Shown here: positions 44,403 through 45,710 of the stretch, piece after piece
How positions within the stretch are numbered: position 1 is the stretch's first letter
Layout: each line of letters begins with the position of its first letter
Origin: Paracoccaceae bacterium
Lineage (GTDB): Bacteria; Pseudomonadota; Alphaproteobacteria; Rhodobacterales; Rhodobacteraceae
Direction: 5' to 3'
NCBI GenBank assembly: GCA_024742695.1
Contig: JANSXY010000027.1
Coordinates: 1 to 45,710 of the forward strand
Length of the DNA stretch: 45,710 bases
The notes under the pieces: model-generated
Told to the model about the DNA's origin: nothing
The model's database searches: none
The model's input: the letters and a program-made list of their open reading frames with translations, nothing else
Translations under genes and position numbers: made by a program

Positions 44403-45128
44403 TCAGCGCGCCGGATCCGGCTGGAAGGTCGAGAAGTCGACCATCGTGCCCAGGATCTGCAGATAGGCGACAAGCGCGTCCATCTCGGTCAGCTCGGGCT
44501 GGCCGTCGAAGTTGCGCACCTGCGCCTTGGGATAGCGTTCCAGCAGCCCCTCGGTGTCGGCGAAGGGATCGACCTGCGCGGCGAAATCGGCCTTGGCGGC
44601 CTCGATCATCTCGCTGGTATAGGGCACGCCCACCATGGCATCGGTCTTGAGCCGGTCCTCGATGTACTCCGCATCGATCTCGCGGTTCATCAGGAAGCCG
44701 TATTTCGGCATCACCGATTCCGGGACGACCGATTGCGGGTCGATCAGGTGATCGACATGCCATTCGTCCGAATAGCGGCCGCCGACGCGGGCGAGGTCGG
44801 GCCCCGTCCGCTTCGAGCCCCACTGGAACGGATGGTCGTACATCGACTCCGCCGCCAGGCTGTAGTGGCCGTAGCGCTCCACCTCGTCGCGCATCGGGCG
44901 GATCATCTGGCTGTGACAGACGTAGCAGCCCTCGCGGATGTAGATGTCGCGCCCGGTCAGTTCCAGCGGGCTGTAGGGCCGCACCCCTTCCACCTTCTCG
45001 ATCGTGTTCTCGAGGTAGAACAGGGGCGCGATTTCCACGATGCCGCCGATCGTCACGACCAGGAACGAGGCTCCCAGCAGGAGGGTCGCGTTGGTTTCGA
45101 GGATCTTGTGCTTTTCCAGGATAGCCAT
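44403..45128 (-). CDS. ccoO: cbb3 oxidase monoheme cytochrome c subunit CcoO
   Basis: A 241-residue subunit with one N-terminal helix ([20 protein letters not shown]) and a single heme c site CYVCH (68-72) in the typical [18 protein letters not shown] setting. The distal ligand lies in [11 protein letters not shown] 45128 follows AAGGAGGGG; it starts [11 protein letters not shown] as usual. Confidence 0.97.
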   Translation of the reverse strand: MAILEKHKILETNATLLLGASFLVVTIGGIVEIAPLFYLENTIEKVEGVRPYSPLELTGRDIYIREGCYVCHSQMIRPMRDEVERYGHYSLAAESMYDHPFQWGSKRTGPDLARVGGRYSDEWHVDHLIDPQSVVPESVMPKYGFLMNREIDAEYIEDRLKTDAMVGVPYTSEMIEAAKADFAAQVDPFADTEGLLERYPKAQVRNFDGQPELTEMDALVAYLQILGTMVDFSTFQPDPAR

Positions 45129-45141
45129 GTCTCGCCCCTCC

Positions 45142-45710
45142 TTATTCGGCAGGCGCCGCGACGCGGGCATCGGCCTTCGCCGGCTGTCCCGCCACGGTCA
45201 TGTAGAGGTTGTAGACCATGATCACCGCCCCGGTGAGGTAGAGCACACCACCCAGACCGCGGACCACGTACATCGGAAGCTTCGCGCTCACCGTGTCGGC
45301 GAAGGCGTTCACGAGGAAGCCGTTCGCATCGACCTCGCGCCACATCAGGCCTTCCATGATGCCGGTCACCCACATCGAGGCCGCGTAGAGCACGATGCCG
45401 ATGGTGGCGAGCCAGAAGTGCCAGGACACCAGGCTGAGCGAATAGAGCCGCTCGCGGTTCCAAAGCCGCGGCACGAGGAAGTAGAGCGCGCCGAAGGTGA
45501 TCATGCCGTTCCAGCCAAGGGCGCCGGAATGCACGTGACCGATCGTCCAGTCGGTGTAGTGCGACAGCGAGTTCACCGCCTTGATCGACATCATCGGGCC
45601 TTCGAAGGTCGACATGCCGTAGAAGCCGACGGAGACCACCATCATCCGGATGATCGGGTCGGTGCGCAGCTTGTCCCACGCGCCCGACAGCGTCATCAGG
45701 CCGTTGATCA
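45142..45710 (-). CDS. ccoN: cbb3 oxidase catalytic subunit CcoN (3' part only)
   Basis: The C-terminal part, about 188 residues, of the heme-copper catalytic subunit; the gene continues past the right edge. Visible helices and motifs: [31 protein letters not shown] (split over the edge region; contains the conserved His residues near the hemes), [35 protein letters not shown]. CcoN reduces O2 and pumps protons. It is followed after 13 nt by ccoO. Confidence 0.96.
   Translation of the reverse strand, partial: INGLMTLSGAWDKLRTDPIIRMMVVSVGFYGMSTFEGPMMSIKAVNSLSHYTDWTIGHVHSGALGWNGMITFGALYFLVPRLWNRERLYSLSLVSWHFWLATIGIVLYAASMWVTGIMEGLMWREVDANGFLVNAFADTVSAKLPMYVVRGLGGVLYLTGAVIMVYNLYMTVAGQPAKADARVAAPAE

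Overview
The window looks like chromosome of a Rhodobacteraceae-type alphaproteobacterium. GC and codon bias are very high. The heme genes are arranged hemC<>hemE with hemF convergent to hemE. A ccoNOQP-ccoGHIS cbb3 oxidase locus carries TTGAC-N4-GTCAA (FnrL-type) boxes, and selD is fused to an NADH-dehydrogenase-like domain. This assignment is an inference from gene content, not a database match.

Layout. (1) 1-868: an AT-richer edge with the tail of an unidentified gene, a possible IS3-type transposase scrap and a small basic ORF of unknown function. (2) 869-12552: a galactoside utilisation locus. A minus-strand operon encodes a sugar-binding protein, two ABC permeases, a GH4 alpha-galactosidase, an SDR sugar dehydrogenase, DgoK, DgoA, an SMP-30 lactonase and a GH42 beta-galactosidase. 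Divergent from it are an IclR regulator and the MalK-type ATPase. The shared intergenic region holds two 17-bp palindromes exactly 20 bp apart. The genes form an oxidative (De Ley-Doudoroff) galactose route that lacks only galactonate dehydratase. (3) 12792-16354: elongator tRNA-Met, an FNR-like palindrome, the NDH-SelD fusion and convergent tRNA 2-selenouridine synthase. (4) 16394-17269: an L,D-transpeptidase and a small DUF2892 membrane protein with a two-motif promoter. (5) 17403-25597: two FtsX-type ABC systems facing each other, one ATPase-permease-HlyD and one YbbA-YbbP with a divergent TesA-like esterase. (6) 25676-29992: a small membrane protein, a DUF1311 protein, an iron-sulfur flavin oxidoreductase of the trimethylamine-dehydrogenase type and an FAD-linked 2-hydroxyacid dehydrogenase. 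(7) 29937-33227: hemC (apparently frameshifted at its 3' end), hemE and hemF. (8) 33340-38687: a lipoprotein, an SDR lacking its catalytic lysine, an RsmC-like methyltransferase, ClpS, a HAD phosphatase and a D,D-carboxypeptidase with a long linker and C-terminal domain. (9) 38705-45710: ccoS, ccoI, ccoH, ccoG, then ccoP, ccoQ, ccoO and the 3' part of ccoN, all on the minus strand.

I found no CRISPR array, prophage, toxin-antitoxin pair or defence island, and no clearly new multi-gene system. The most informative signals are regulatory (phased IclR operators, FNR boxes at cco, DUF2892 and selD/tRNA-Met, an ATTC-N8-GAAT motif over a -10) and enzymological (two SDRs without the catalytic Lys, a missing Fe-S cysteine, the hemC frameshift).
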